From CAYUNE01 sp964446115 (GTDB taxonomy: Bacteria; Desulfobacterota; Desulfobulbia; Desulfobulbales; Desulfobulbaceae): a stretch of 32,598 nucleotides of DNA. Shown piece after piece: positions 1 to 8,959 of the stretch. The stretch lies in the NCBI GenBank assembly GCA_964446115.1, contig CAYUNE010000022.1, positions 1 to 32,598 on the forward strand, given 5' to 3'. Numbering within the stretch: the first letter of the stretch is position 1; every line of letters begins with the position of its first letter. The notes beneath the pieces were generated by a model that saw only the letters and a program-made list of their open reading frames with translations, was not told the origin of the DNA and did not search any database. The position numbers and the translations under genes are program-made.

Positions 1-56
1 AACAGATACGTGCGGTTCAATTGCCCCGGTGTCAGAACGACTTGGGGGAGCTTGAC

Positions 57-144
57 TGGTGCCGGAGGTCGGAGTCGAACCGACATGGGCGCAGGGCCCG
101 CTGGATTTTGAGTCCAGTGCGTCTACCAGTTTCACCACTCCGGC
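57..144 (-). tRNA. tRNA-Leu (anticodon CAA)
   Basis: The minus strand folds as a class II tRNA. The 5' acceptor arm GCCGGAG (144-138) pairs with CTCCGGC (67-61), followed by discriminator A at 60 and an encoded CCA (59-57). The anticodon stem CTGGA/TCCAG encloses the loop CTCAAAA, giving anticodon CAA, which reads UUG codons. A long variable arm precedes the T arm with GGTTCGACTCC, as expected for leucine tRNA. It stands alone, downstream of a separate promoter. Confidence 0.96.
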
Positions 145-227
145 ATTGGGGTTGGGTTGAGTATCGTGTCTGCTGGGCAAGAAGGGTCGGTGGCTGTTTT
201 GGGATGATATGCCATCGACACCAATAG

Positions 228-257
228 CTTTTACAGTACTTTCTCTTTTGCTGTCAA
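228..257 (-). promoter_or_regulatory. Candidate sigma70 promoter of the tRNA-Leu gene
   Basis: On the minus strand a perfect -35 TTGACA (257-252) is followed after 18 bases by TAAAAG (233-228). It points at the tRNA, with a leader of roughly 75 bases, and lies between the terminator of the upstream unit and the tRNA. The -10 is imperfect. Confidence 0.55.
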
Positions 258-264
258 GTAGAAA

Positions 265-290
265 GGGCCGGATGCTTCCCGGCTTTTTTA
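265..290 (-). terminator. Candidate intrinsic terminator after the lytic transglycosylase gene
   Basis: A GCCGG/CCGGC stem (267-271 with 279-283) with a 7-base loop lies 16 bases past the transglycosylase stop. Read on the minus strand it is preceded by A6 and followed by CCCTTTCT. On the plus strand it has a better T6 run. Given the gene orientation, termination of the minus-strand unit is the likely role. The stem is short. Confidence 0.5.
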
Positions 291-298
291 TGCCGGAA

Positions 299-949
299 TC
301 AGCGTAGGGCGGTCGCGGTGCGGCGTAGCGCCGAGTGACGGGCAAAGGATGGCGGCGGCTGTTTCCGGCGGTATTTTCGATAGAGTCTCATCACCTTTTT
401 CACGTAGCGCTTTGTTTCCGGGATGTTCGGAATTTTGCCGTGTTGCGTAACCTTTGCCGGGCCGGCGTTATAGGCGGCCAGGCTCAGGGCCAGGTTGCCT
501 TTGAACATATTCAGCATCTTTCGCAGGTAGCGGGTGCCGCCGTAAATATTCTGCCTGGGATCAAATGGATCCGTCACCCGCACTTCACCGGCTGTCTCCG
601 GCATGAGCTGCATGAGGCCCCGGGCGCCCCGTTTGGAGACGGCCCGGGGGTTGAAATTTGATTCAGTCTCAATGACCGCCTTGATCAACAGGGGATCCAC
701 CCGGTAGGTCCTGGCCGCCCGCCTGATATAGATGTCATAGGATGCCGCCGTCGCCCCGGCGGAAGATGTTGAGACGATTCCCACCCTCTCCGTTGCGGAG
801 AGAAAATGCTGGTAGCGGTGATTCACCGGCGCATTGGTGAAACGCCGAACCCCGTTCTCATCCACGTAGCTGAAAATATCCCCCTGAGCCGTCCATGGCT
901 GGAGAAGAAGGACCAGGAGGAGTGGAAGTGATGGCGTCAGTCGTCTCAT
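299..949 (-). CDS. Secreted lytic transglycosylase (Slt-type) with N-terminal DUF4124-like segment
   Basis: A 216-residue exported enzyme predicted to cleave peptidoglycan glycan strands in the periplasm, forming 1,6-anhydro ends. Residues 1-23 are a signal peptide. Residues 24-41 (DIFSYVDENG...) match the short DUF4124-type module common at the start of such proteins. The SLT domain covers about 72-190, with the catalytic Glu expected at E96 in ETESNFNP, GLMQLMP at 111-117 and AAYNAGP at 158-164. The C-terminus is basic and low-complexity. The gene starts 15 bases after the transaldolase stop with no strong ribosome-binding site, so it is probably translated as the last gene of the YHS-tal unit. 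The family is clear; the specific in vivo role is not. Confidence 0.9.
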   Translation of the reverse strand: MRRLTPSLPLLLVLLLQPWTAQGDIFSYVDENGVRRFTNAPVNHRYQHFLSATERVGIVSTSSAGATAASYDIYIRRAARTYRVDPLLIKAVIETESNFNPRAVSKRGARGLMQLMPETAGEVRVTDPFDPRQNIYGGTRYLRKMLNMFKGNLALSLAAYNAGPAKVTQHGKIPNIPETKRYVKKVMRLYRKYRRKQPPPSFARHSALRRTATALR

Positions 950-964
950 GAAAGCTGGATTGCG

Positions 965-1609
965 TTATTTTTTTCTCTTTTCCCAATCCGCCAGGAATTT
1001 TTCCATACCCACATCGGTCAGCGGATGTTTGGCGAGCTGGGCGATTACCTTGTACGGAATCGTGGCGATATCAGCGCCGATCATGGCCGATTCGACCACA
1101 TGCATGGGATTGCGGATGCTGGCGACGATCACCTCGGTATGAAAACCGTAGTTGCGGTAGATGGTCATGATTTCTCCCACCAACTCCATGCCGGTGAGCG
1201 AGATGTCATCCAGCCTGCCCACAAAGGGGCTGACAAAAGTAGCTCCTGCTTTGGCGGCGAGCAGGGCCTGGGTGGAGGAGAAGACCAGGGTGACATTGGT
1301 CTTGATACCTTCGGCGCTTAACCGTTTGACCGCCTTGAGCCCTTCCTCGATCATGGGAATCTTGACAACGATGTTGTCGTGGATGGCGGCCAGCGGACGC
1401 GCCTCTTCCACCATGCCGTCGGCATCGAGACTCACAACCTCGGCGCTGATGGGGCCATCCACCAGGGCGGCGATGTTTTTGATGATCTCTTCAAAGGGCC
1501 GGTCTTCCCGGGCGATGAGCGAGGGGTTGGTGGTCACCCCGTCCACCATGCCCAGATCCAGCGCCTTTTTGATTTCGTCGATGTTTGCCGTGTCAATAAA
1601 GAATTTCAT
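965..1609 (-). CDS. tal: Transaldolase (short FSA/TalC-like subfamily)
   Basis: A 214-residue TIM-barrel aldolase, the length of the short transaldolase/fructose-6-phosphate aldolase subfamily. The Schiff-base lysine is K83 in NIVVKIPM, and TTNPSLI at 26-32 is the family signature. At the positions that separate the two activities (Gln59 and Tyr131 in E. coli FsaA) this protein has Glu57 and Phe129, which favours transaldolase: transfer of dihydroxyacetone between sedoheptulose-7-phosphate and glyceraldehyde-3-phosphate in the non-oxidative pentose phosphate pathway. The start has an excellent ribosome-binding site (AGGAGGG) and the ATG overlaps the stop of the YHS-domain gene, so the two are translationally coupled. 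Confidence 0.93.
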   Translation of the reverse strand: MKFFIDTANIDEIKKALDLGMVDGVTTNPSLIAREDRPFEEIIKNIAALVDGPISAEVVSLDADGMVEEARPLAAIHDNIVVKIPMIEEGLKAVKRLSAEGIKTNVTLVFSSTQALLAAKAGATFVSPFVGRLDDISLTGMELVGEIMTIYRNYGFHTEVIVASIRNPMHVVESAMIGADIATIPYKVIAQLAKHPLTDVGMEKFLADWEKRKK

Positions 1610-1899
1610 ACATCCCTCCTCTGGATTTTCTCGGTGAACTCGTCACAACATTTTTCACTGCAGAAGTAGTAAATCCTGCCCCGGTGTTTGAAACGTATGG
1701 CCTGGTTCCTCGGCACCAGGGAGTGGCAGACGGGATCCTCCATCAATACGTCCCGGACCTGGGTTTCCTTTTCCTCGGTATAGCTTCTGGGAGCATCGGG
1801 ATCGTGGGCATCCGTTCTATTCTTCGCATCCATGCCGCGCAACAGCCGCCAGCCGATATAAAAAAGAAGGGCAAGGATAGCCATCCTGATGGGACTCAT
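1606..1899 (-). CDS. Small membrane-anchored YHS/TRASH-like domain protein
   Basis: A 97-residue protein. Residues 5-20 form one N-terminal membrane segment. After a charged linker (25-45), residues 52-93 form a YHS-like metal-binding module: DPVCHSLV, then YYFCSEKCCDEF, giving Cys58, Cys80 and Cys84 as likely ligands. Such modules are linked to metal sensing or metal handling, but the metal and partner here are unknown. The start is supported by AGGAGGG eight bases upstream of the ATG and by a candidate promoter (1955-1984). Its stop overlaps the transaldolase start (ATGA). It could be a tether for a metal cofactor or simply a small structural protein; the function is not assigned. Confidence 0.8.
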   Translation of the reverse strand: MSPIRMAILALLFYIGWRLLRGMDAKNRTDAHDPDAPRSYTEEKETQVRDVLMEDPVCHSLVPRNQAIRFKHRGRIYYFCSEKCCDEFTEKIQRRDV

Positions 1900-1954
1900 C
1901 GTTGCCCTCCTGCATCCGGGAGAGGATGTATGACATTCAATCCATTCATGGGAA

Positions 1955-1984
1955 ATTATATATCCCCGGAGGCTGTCTTGTCTA
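1955..1984 (-). promoter_or_regulatory. Candidate sigma70 promoter for the YHS-tal-transglycosylase unit
   Basis: On the minus strand TAGACA (1984-1979) and a perfect TATAAT (1960-1955) are separated by 18 bases. The -35 overlaps the folK stop codon. The predicted start of transcription leaves about 50 bases before the YHS-protein ATG. This would uncouple the last three genes from the upstream lysine/folate run. Confidence 0.55.
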
Positions 1985-2500
1985 TTTTTCCGGCCAGGAG
2001 ATCCGAAAAATTTCCTGGCCGGGCTCTCGGTCCCGCAGTTCCTGCAGCATGCGGGTCACAGTCTTGCCGGTGAGGGGATGGACCAGGCTGGGAGCGATTT
2101 CCGCCAGGGGGACCAGGACGAACATCCGGTCAGCGATGCCGGGGTGGGGAAGGGTGAGAGTTTTTTCAGTGGACAGGTCGTCTCCCCGGAGCAGAAGATC
2201 CAGATCAAGGGTCCGGTCCCCGTAGCCGGTGCGGCCGGATGGCCTGGTCCGGCCGTGTTTTTTTTCGATGGCCAGCAGCATCTCAAGCAGGCGCGCCGCG
2301 GAAAGCGATGTTTCCACACTGCCCACACCATTGACGAACCAGTTGTCGCTCTTCATAGCCAGCGGTGCGGTGCGGTAAGGGCTGGAAAGCAGCAACTGTT
2401 TCACACCCGGCAGGGCACCGATTTCCCCCCAGGCGTCCAGCAGTGTTTGAGCTGAATCGCCGAGATTGGAGCCAAGGCCGATATAGGCGATCACCGTCAT
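1982..2500 (-). CDS. folK: 2-amino-4-hydroxy-6-hydroxymethyldihydropteridine pyrophosphokinase
   Basis: A 172-residue cytosolic enzyme that transfers pyrophosphate from ATP to hydroxymethyldihydropterin in folate synthesis. Visible signatures are GLGSNLGDS at 8-16, the Mg-binding RTLDLDLL at 96-103 (D99 and D101 match the two aspartates of the E. coli enzyme), and LPHPGIADRMFVLVPLAEIAP-type sequence from 117. Length is near the usual family size. It lies 56 bases downstream of dapL on the same strand and is probably the end of the amino-acid biosynthesis transcript. No other folate gene is adjacent. Confidence 0.95.
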   Translation of the reverse strand: MTVIAYIGLGSNLGDSAQTLLDAWGEIGALPGVKQLLLSSPYRTAPLAMKSDNWFVNGVGSVETSLSAARLLEMLLAIEKKHGRTRPSGRTGYGDRTLDLDLLLRGDDLSTEKTLTLPHPGIADRMFVLVPLAEIAPSLVHPLTGKTVTRMLQELRDREPGQEIFRISWPEK

Positions 2501-2556
2501 GGAGGGCTCACCCCGGAACTCCGCTTTCCATTACGGTCACCGGCGCAGATAAGATC

Positions 2557-3717
2557 TCAATCCAGGTCCGCCATGCGTTCCACCGCTTCCCGCAACCTGT
2601 CGCTTGAGACGGTCAGGGCCATGCGCACATAGCCTTCGCCCGGATCACCGAACCCGTTGCCCGGGGTGGCGACGATACCTGCCCGCTCCAGCAGCATACC
2701 GGCATACTCCGCCGATGTCGTGCCTGCAGGAACCTCGAACCATATATAAAAGGTGGCCCTGGGCGGGTCAACCTTCAGGCCCAGTTTCCGCAAACCGGCA
2801 ACCAGCACATCGCGGCGCTCGGTATAAAGCTCCCGCATTTGCCGGACGCACTCCTGGTCCCCCTCCAGGGCCTCGATGCCGGCCACCTGAATCGCCTCGA
2901 AGATACCGGAATCGATATTACTCTTGATCTGTCCCAGGCCGCCGATAATATCGCTGTTGCCCACGCACCAGCCGATCCGCCAGCCGGTCATGTTGTACGT
3001 CTTGGACAAAGAGTGAAACTCCACCCCCACATCGCGGGCGCCTTCGGCCTCGAAAAAGCTCGGTGCCCTGTAACCGTCATAGGTCATCTCCGAATAGGCG
3101 TAATCATGGCATACCATGATTCCGTGCCTTTCGGCAAAGGCCACGACCCGGTTGAAAAAATCGACCGTGGCGCACGCCGCGGTGGGATTGTTGGGATAGT
3201 TGAGAAACATCATCTTGGCCCGGTCAAGGATATCGGCGGGAATGAGGTCCAGATCCGGCAAAAAGGAGTTTTTCTTCAGAAGCGGCATTTCATAGGGGGT
3301 GCCGCCGGCAAAGAGTGTGGCAATTGCATAGACCGGATAGGCCGGACTCGGGACCAGCACCACGTCGCCGGGATTGATAAAGGCCAGGGGAATGTGAGCG
3401 ATTCCCTCCTTGGAGCCGATGAGGGAGACAACCTCGTCGAGGCCGAACTCTATGTTGACCCGCTTTTCATACCAGCGGATGACAGCCTGGCGAAAGTCAT
3501 TCATGCCGGTGTAGCTGGGATAGCGATGGTAACGCGGATCAGTGGCCGCTTCCTGCAGGGCCTTGATGATATGCGGCGGCGTGGGCTGATCGGGATCACC
3601 CACTCCCAGGTCGATTACATCCACGCCCCGGGCGCGGGCCTCGGCCTTTTTCCGATCCAGTTCGGCAAAGAGATAGGGCGGCAGTTGCTTGAGACGATCT
3701 GCTTTTTCTATATTCAT
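2557..3717 (-). CDS. dapL: LL-diaminopimelate aminotransferase
   Basis: A 386-residue class I/II PLP aminotransferase. It shows the DLGVGDPDQPTP start (36-47), the NYPNNPTAA cofactor loop (173-181), Asp205 in HDYAY, and the PLP lysine K239 in HSLSKTYNMTGWRIG. The position next to dapB, dapA, dapF and lysA, with no dapD/dapC/dapE in the run, argues for DapL: direct transamination of tetrahydrodipicolinate to LL-diaminopimelate with glutamate as donor. Sequence alone would also allow a related aspartate/alanine-type aminotransferase, but the context is strong. The ribosome-binding site is weak (GGAACAG); an 82-base spacer separates it from dapB. Confidence 0.92.
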   Translation of the reverse strand: MNIEKADRLKQLPPYLFAELDRKKAEARARGVDVIDLGVGDPDQPTPPHIIKALQEAATDPRYHRYPSYTGMNDFRQAVIRWYEKRVNIEFGLDEVVSLIGSKEGIAHIPLAFINPGDVVLVPSPAYPVYAIATLFAGGTPYEMPLLKKNSFLPDLDLIPADILDRAKMMFLNYPNNPTAACATVDFFNRVVAFAERHGIMVCHDYAYSEMTYDGYRAPSFFEAEGARDVGVEFHSLSKTYNMTGWRIGWCVGNSDIIGGLGQIKSNIDSGIFEAIQVAGIEALEGDQECVRQMRELYTERRDVLVAGLRKLGLKVDPPRATFYIWFEVPAGTTSAEYAGMLLERAGIVATPGNGFGDPGEGYVRMALTVSSDRLREAVERMADLD

Positions 3718-3799
3718 GGAGATACTGTTCCGTCTGTTTGATGAAAGGGATGTAGTGTTCTTTTCAGCAAAGATGCGTTGCCCGTGAGCCGACAGGAGA

Positions 3800-4612
3800 T
3801 CAGAAGTTGCTCAGGCCCAGGACATCGAACATGGTGTAAAGACCGTTGGGCTGGCCGGCCACCCAGGCGGCGGCAGTGGCTGCGCCGCCTGCAAAGTTGT
3901 CCCGGCTGTGGGCCCGGTGGGTCAGTTCCAGCCTTTCCCCGGCGCCGGCGAAAAAGACTGTGTGTTCGCCGACGATATCGCCGGCCCGCACAGTCTGGAT
4001 GCCGATTTCCTCATCGGAACGCTCGCCGATAACGCCGTTTCGTTCAAAAACTCCCACCTTTTGCAGATCCCTCCCCAAAGCCGTGGCCGCCATTTCGCCC
4101 AGCTTCAGCGCCGTGCCGCTGGGGGCATCTTTTTTCATGCGATGATGCGCCTCGACGATCTCCACATCATAACGGCCGCCGAGTACCGCGGCTGCCTTTT
4201 CCACCAGCTTGAAGAGGACATTGACACCCACGGCCATGTTGGGCGCCTGCACACAGGGAAAGTTTTCCGTCGCCAACCGGCCGATGGTTTCGATATTTTC
4301 GGATGTGAGTCCGGTGGTGCCGATGACCATGGCGCGCTGATGCTCGGCCGCGGTCCGGACGAACTGCATGGTGGCCTCGTGAAAGGTGAAGTCGATGATC
4401 ACCTCGCCCTGGTCGATGACGCCTTCCAGGCTGTCGGCAATGGCCACGCCCGTGGTACCGAACCCGGCAACTTCACCCGCATCCCTGCCCACGGCGGGAT
4501 GGCCGCTGTTTTCAAACGCGGCGGCCAGTTCCAGCCCGGCGTGCTCATGGACCATGTAGCAGATCCGTCGGCCCATGCGGCCCGCTGCTCCGGCAACGAT
4601 TACCTTTGTCAT
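3800..4612 (-). CDS. dapB: 4-hydroxy-tetrahydrodipicolinate reductase
   Basis: A 270-residue NAD(P)H-dependent reductase of the lysine/diaminopimelate pathway, acting on the DapA product. The nucleotide-binding loop GAAGRMGR is at 8-15. The catalytic signature EAHHRMKKDAPSGTA is at 154-168, with the expected catalytic His pair and Lys. The C-terminal domain has the usual RAGDIVGEHTVFF and LTHRAHSRDNFA stretches. Ribosome-binding site GGAGAAGAG precedes the ATG. It sits between dapA (95 bases upstream) and dapL on the same strand. Confidence 0.96.
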   Translation of the reverse strand: MTKVIVAGAAGRMGRRICYMVHEHAGLELAAAFENSGHPAVGRDAGEVAGFGTTGVAIADSLEGVIDQGEVIIDFTFHEATMQFVRTAAEHQRAMVIGTTGLTSENIETIGRLATENFPCVQAPNMAVGVNVLFKLVEKAAAVLGGRYDVEIVEAHHRMKKDAPSGTALKLGEMAATALGRDLQKVGVFERNGVIGERSDEEIGIQTVRAGDIVGEHTVFFAGAGERLELTHRAHSRDNFAGGAATAAAWVAGQPNGLYTMFDVLGLSNF

Positions 4613-4707
4613 ATTCTCTTCTCCGTTTGTTCTAGCAAAACGTCAGGATCTCCATATTTCTCATGGAACTCCGATTCATTACCATCTCTTTTCCGTGACT
4701 GCTCCCG

Positions 4708-5589
4708 CTATGTGAGTCCCACAGCCGCCATTTCCTTCGTCAGGGTGGCCAGGCTGCCCTCATCCATTGAGGACATGGGCGGGCGCACCTCGCCGGATCG
4801 GATTTTACCCATGATCTCCAGAGCCTGCTTTGCCGGGGCCGGGCTGGGATAACAGAACATGGCGCCCATGAGACCGAAGAGACGGTAGTGGATGTCGTTG
4901 GCCCTCTGCAGATCACCTGCCAGGGCGGCCTCCATCATCTCGGCCATGCCCCGGGGTTCCACATTGGAAGTCACCGAGATGACTCCCCGACCGCCGACGA
5001 GCACCGTGGCCATGGAGGTGAAGTCGTCCCCGGAGAGGACGATGAAGTCGTCGGGGCAGCGGCGGATGACGTCGCTGATCTGGTTGAGGCTGCCGCTTGC
5101 CTCCTTGATACCGATGACTCCCGGCAGCTCGGCCAGCCTGGCAACGGTGGCAGGCAGCATATTGGTGACGGTGCGGCTGGGCACGTTGTAAAGCACCATG
5201 GGGATGTCCACCGCTTCGGTGATGGCCTTGAAATGCCCATACAACCCCTCCTGGCTCGGTTTGTTGTAGTAGGGGACCACCGAAAGCACGGCATCGGCGC
5301 CGGATTTTTTGGCGCTTTCAGTGAGCTCGATGGCCTCGCTGGTGCTGTTGGCACCGGTTCCGGCAATCACCGGAACCCTGCCGTTGACGGTTTTTACCGT
5401 CAGCTCGATCACCCGTTTATGTTCATCAAAGTTAAGGGTGGCGGACTCGCCGGTGGTTCCGCAGGGAACGATTCCATGGGTCCCGTTTTCAATCTGAAAT
5501 TCAATGAGGTCCTGCAAACCCTGTTCGTCGACCTTGCCGTTGAGAAATGGCGTGACGATCGCAACAATGGCTCCCTTGATTTCCATCAT
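4708..5589 (-). CDS. dapA: 4-hydroxy-tetrahydrodipicolinate synthase
   Basis: A 293-residue class I aldolase-type barrel condensing pyruvate with aspartate semialdehyde, the first committed step to diaminopimelate and lysine. The GTTGES loop is at 44-49, Tyr134 lies in LYNVPSRT, and the Schiff-base lysine K162 in GIKEASG matches Lys161 of E. coli. The first ATG of the MM pair is chosen because GAGAGG lies seven bases upstream. Only 12 bases separate it from dapF. Lysine feedback inhibition is common in the family, but I did not try to judge the allosteric site. Confidence 0.97.
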   Translation of the reverse strand: MMEIKGAIVAIVTPFLNGKVDEQGLQDLIEFQIENGTHGIVPCGTTGESATLNFDEHKRVIELTVKTVNGRVPVIAGTGANSTSEAIELTESAKKSGADAVLSVVPYYNKPSQEGLYGHFKAITEAVDIPMVLYNVPSRTVTNMLPATVARLAELPGVIGIKEASGSLNQISDVIRRCPDDFIVLSGDDFTSMATVLVGGRGVISVTSNVEPRGMAEMMEAALAGDLQRANDIHYRLFGLMGAMFCYPSPAPAKQALEIMGKIRSGEVRPPMSSMDEGSLATLTKEMAAVGLT

Positions 5590-5601
5590 AACTGTGCCTC
5601 T

Positions 5602-6459
5602 CTAGTTTACTTTGTACGTATCGGCGTTTTCGATGATTGCCTCGGTAGTCAACTCTCCCTGATATATCTCGTGGGCCGGTCCCTGCATATGGACGTTCTC
5701 CGCGGCAGGGCCTTCCCGCAGATCAAAACGAATGGTCAGCCGGTCGCCGCTGATGGGCAGGGTCTCCACCGGTGAGGTGACGATTCCCAGCGCACTCCCC
5801 ACCAGGGCGGCGGCAACGCAGCCGGTGCCGCAGGCCAGGGTTTCGGCCTCGACGCCGCGTTCATAGGTGCGTACCGCAAGCCGACCGTCAGCCAGGCTGT
5901 GGACGAAGTTGACGTTGGTACCCGCCGGCATGAATTCCCGGTGGTAACGGAGCAGCCGACCTGTGGCCTCCACATCCGTGGCCGCTGGATCATCGACGAA
6001 GAGCACCACATGCGGTACACCGGTGTTGACGAAGTGGCAGCAATCGATGTCGCCGGCCTCCTCGATGGGAATGTTCAGGCGGAAATCCAACGGATCGGTC
6101 ATCCGTACATCCACCTCCATACCGTTGACCCGGGCGCTGATCCTGCCCGCCAGGGTTTCAAAGACCATTTCAGGACCGGCGATTCCCCGGTGATGGGCAA
6201 AGCGTGCCGCACAGCGGGAGGCATTGCCGCACATTTCGGCCAGGGAGCCGTCGGCATTGAGAAATTGCCAGCGGAAATCGGCGGAAGGGGAATTTTCCAG
6301 CAGCACCAGGCCGTCGGCCCCCACGGAGAGCCGCCGCCTGCAAACCAGTCGGGCGAATCGGGACATCTCTCCATGGGTGATAAGCTGCTCGCGGTTGTCG
6401 ATGATGATGAAATCATTGCCGGCACCGCTCATCTTGGTGAAAGGGATGGGAAATTTCAC
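5602..6459 (-). CDS. dapF: Diaminopimelate epimerase
   Basis: A 285-residue cofactor-free racemase converting LL- to meso-diaminopimelate, needed for peptidoglycan and lysine. The two active-site cysteines are C77 in MCGNASRC and C210 in ETLACGTGC. The N-terminal KMSGAGNDF is diagnostic. The start codon is GTG, supported by AAGGA nine bases upstream and by the conserved N-terminus. It lies 19 bases after lysA and 12 bases before dapA. Its presence beside dapL fits the aminotransferase route, whose product is the LL isomer. Confidence 0.97.
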   Translation of the reverse strand: MKFPIPFTKMSGAGNDFIIIDNREQLITHGEMSRFARLVCRRRLSVGADGLVLLENSPSADFRWQFLNADGSLAEMCGNASRCAARFAHHRGIAGPEMVFETLAGRISARVNGMEVDVRMTDPLDFRLNIPIEEAGDIDCCHFVNTGVPHVVLFVDDPAATDVEATGRLLRYHREFMPAGTNVNFVHSLADGRLAVRTYERGVEAETLACGTGCVAAALVGSALGIVTSPVETLPISGDRLTIRFDLREGPAAENVHMQGPAHEIYQGELTTEAIIENADTYKVN

Positions 6460-6478
6460 GGGTCGCGTTCCTTGTCTT

Positions 6479-7741
6479 TCAGGAGGCGGGGATATGCTCG
6501 CCCCGGATCAGATCCTCATAGGTTTCCCGCTCGCGGATCACCGTGAAGTTTTCCCCATCCACCAGGATTTCCGGTGTTCGCGGCCGGGAGTTGTAATTGG
6601 AGGCCATGGTGAAACCGTAGGCCCCGGCGCTCATCACCGCCAGCAGGTCCCCCTGGCGCACCTCCGGAAACATTCTGTCCTTGGCCAGAAAGTCGCCGGA
6701 TTCGCAGATGGGACCGACGATATCCACCACGTGTTCGTCGCCGTCGGTGCGCCGCACCGGCAGGATCGCATGATAGGCGCCGTACATGCTGGGCCGGGTA
6801 ATATCATTCATGGCGGCATCGACAATGATAAAGCGTTTGTGTTGATCGCCGCCGGTGTTCAGCTTGGTGTATTGCACCTCGGTGACCAGAATGCCGCCGT
6901 TGCCCACCAGCACGCGCCCCGGTTCCAGGAACAGGGTGATATCGGTATCGCCGAGCTCCTGCAGAATGGCACGGGCATAGTCGCGGGGGTGGGGCGGTTC
7001 CTCATCGCGGTAGGTGATTCCCACGCCGCCCCCCAGGTCCAGATGACGGATGATGATGTTTCTTTCCGCCAGCCGGGCGATAAAATTTTTGAGCTTGCGG
7101 AGGGTTTCGAGAAATGGGTCAAGTTTGGTGAGCTGCGAGCCGATATGGCAGCTGACGCCGATCACATCGATATGGGACATGGCCGCGGCCCGTTCATACT
7201 CGCCCAGCGCCTCGTCCACGCCAATGCCGAATTTGTTCTTGGCCAGGCCGGTGGAGATGTAGGCATGGGTTTCGGGATCCACATCGGGGTTGACCCGGAA
7301 GGCCACCGGCGCCGTCATGTTCATCGATCTGGCCGTTTCGTTGAGCCGGTCCAGCTCCTGGGTCGATTCGACGTTGAACATGAGGATGCCGGCCGATAAT
7401 GCCTCGCGCATCTCCCTCCGGCTTTTGCCTACCCCGGAGTAGAGAATGCGATTGCCCGGCACCCCGGCTTTCAGCGCCCGGAAGAGTTCCCCGCCGGAGA
7501 CGATATCCGCACCGCCGCCGAGACCGGCAAAGAGATTGAGGATGGCGATATTGGAACAGGATTTGACCGCGAAACAGGTAAGGTGACCGATGCCGGCAAA
7601 GCCCTCGTCAAAGGCCCTGAAGTGGCGCTTCAGGGTGGCGCTGCTGTAGATATAGCAGGGGCTGCCCACCCGGCTGACAATCTCGCTCACCGCCACATCT
7701 TCGCAGTAAAGTATATCGTTTTTATATTGGAAATGATGCAT
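6479..7741 (-). CDS. lysA: Diaminopimelate decarboxylase
   Basis: A 420-residue PLP enzyme of the alanine-racemase fold that converts meso-diaminopimelate to lysine. The PLP lysine is K60 in CFAVKSCSN. HIGSQ at 199-203, GGGVGI near 238-242, EPGR at 273-276 and the catalytic CESGD cysteine C346 are all present. It is the first gene of the lysA-dapF-dapA-dapB-dapL block and follows the fibronectin-type lipoprotein after a 139-base gap that carries a dispersed repeat. The ribosome-binding site is weak (CGGGAT), so the start rests on the conserved N-terminal sequence. Confidence 0.96.
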   Translation of the reverse strand: MHHFQYKNDILYCEDVAVSEIVSRVGSPCYIYSSATLKRHFRAFDEGFAGIGHLTCFAVKSCSNIAILNLFAGLGGGADIVSGGELFRALKAGVPGNRILYSGVGKSRREMREALSAGILMFNVESTQELDRLNETARSMNMTAPVAFRVNPDVDPETHAYISTGLAKNKFGIGVDEALGEYERAAAMSHIDVIGVSCHIGSQLTKLDPFLETLRKLKNFIARLAERNIIIRHLDLGGGVGITYRDEEPPHPRDYARAILQELGDTDITLFLEPGRVLVGNGGILVTEVQYTKLNTGGDQHKRFIIVDAAMNDITRPSMYGAYHAILPVRRTDGDEHVVDIVGPICESGDFLAKDRMFPEVRQGDLLAVMSAGAYGFTMASNYNSRPRTPEILVDGENFTVIRERETYEDLIRGEHIPAS

Positions 7742-7824
7742 TGCTGTGATCCCGGTGTCTGTCTGCGACCTTGTTTCCGGTCTTGCGGACGGATTTTCAC
7801 CGCCCGGCTATTACCCGTAAAGGT

Positions 7825-7850
7825 TCACAGGGAATGTAACCAGGCGGTAT
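7825..7850 (+). repeat. Dispersed 26-bp repeat, copy 1
   Basis: This stretch matches 30526-30551 at 23 of 26 bases. It begins TCACAGGGAATGTAACC and ends GCGGTAT. It lies in the 139-base gap between the lipoprotein gene and lysA. Relative to local transcription it is inverted, whereas copy 2 is in the sense orientation. Its nature is unknown: an insertion-sequence end remnant or a binding site are both possible. Confidence 0.7.
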
Positions 7851-7880
7851 CATGTACCTCTTGGCTGCAAGCGCTTATCT

Positions 7881-8959
7881 TTACCTCTTGACCATGACTC
7901 CGCGAGAAAGTTCGCTTTCATTGGCCGGTACGGCCTTGTCGAAAGCCGTAACCGAGTAGACGATTTCAGTGGCCCCGGCCGGGATCCCGGTATCGACAAA
8001 AACAGTGGTTGCGGCATCCACTTCGCCGATCTTCCGTGGTTTTTTCCCGGGTCCCAACCGCCGATAGATGCGGTATCCCTTGAGATCCTTTTCCCGGGAG
8101 CCTTCCCAGATGAGCTTGATGCCCCGGCTGGTCTCCACCGCGGTCACCTCCGGCGGCGGCGCCGGCGGGGTTTTGTCCACCGGAATCACGGCCACTGCTT
8201 CGGTCTTTCCGCCGGTAACCAGGTTTTTCTTGTGGACGCTCACCGCCTGCACCTTGTAAAAGTATTTTTTGCCGTTGGCCACCCTGGTATCAACGAAGAC
8301 CGGATCGGTGACCGGCTTGCCCACCGGGACAAAATCACCGCCGCCGCGGCTGCGGAAGACCTGGTAGCGAACCGGAACATCCAGGGGGGTATCGTCGATG
8401 AGCCGGGTCACCGGCTGCCAGGCCAGGGTGATCTTGCCGTCACCTGCCTTGCCGGTCAGGCCCTGCGGAGCCTTGGGCGGAATATGCCAGGTAAAGGAGA
8501 CGATGTTGGAATCGGCGCTGCGGGACCAGGCGCCGGTGCCGCTGCGTACCTTGAAAAAGAAAATATGGCCGGGACGCAGCAGGGTGGATTCGTAGCGGGC
8601 CGTCTTGCGGCCACTGTCGGGTATGACGCCGCCGGGAATCTCAATGGGCATGCCGAAGGGAATGGGGCAGGTTTCGCAATAGTCGTCAATGGGCACCACC
8701 GCCCGGTAGAGGCTGAAGCTGGCTATCTCTTCCAGGTCGGTGCCGTTCACCGTTTCGGTGGGATAGCTCCAGGTGAGGGTGACTCCCTTTTCACTCAGCT
8801 CGTAGCCCAGGTCGGTGATGGGTTTGGGTACGACCTGCTGCGGCGGCAGTGGTTCGGTCTTCACCCCGCAGCCGAAAAGAGCGATGAGAAACAGCAACAG
8901 GAGAGTGCCGTGGGCCCATGCCTTGCCGATTTCCGCCGTCCGATCCGGTAATGTCGTCG

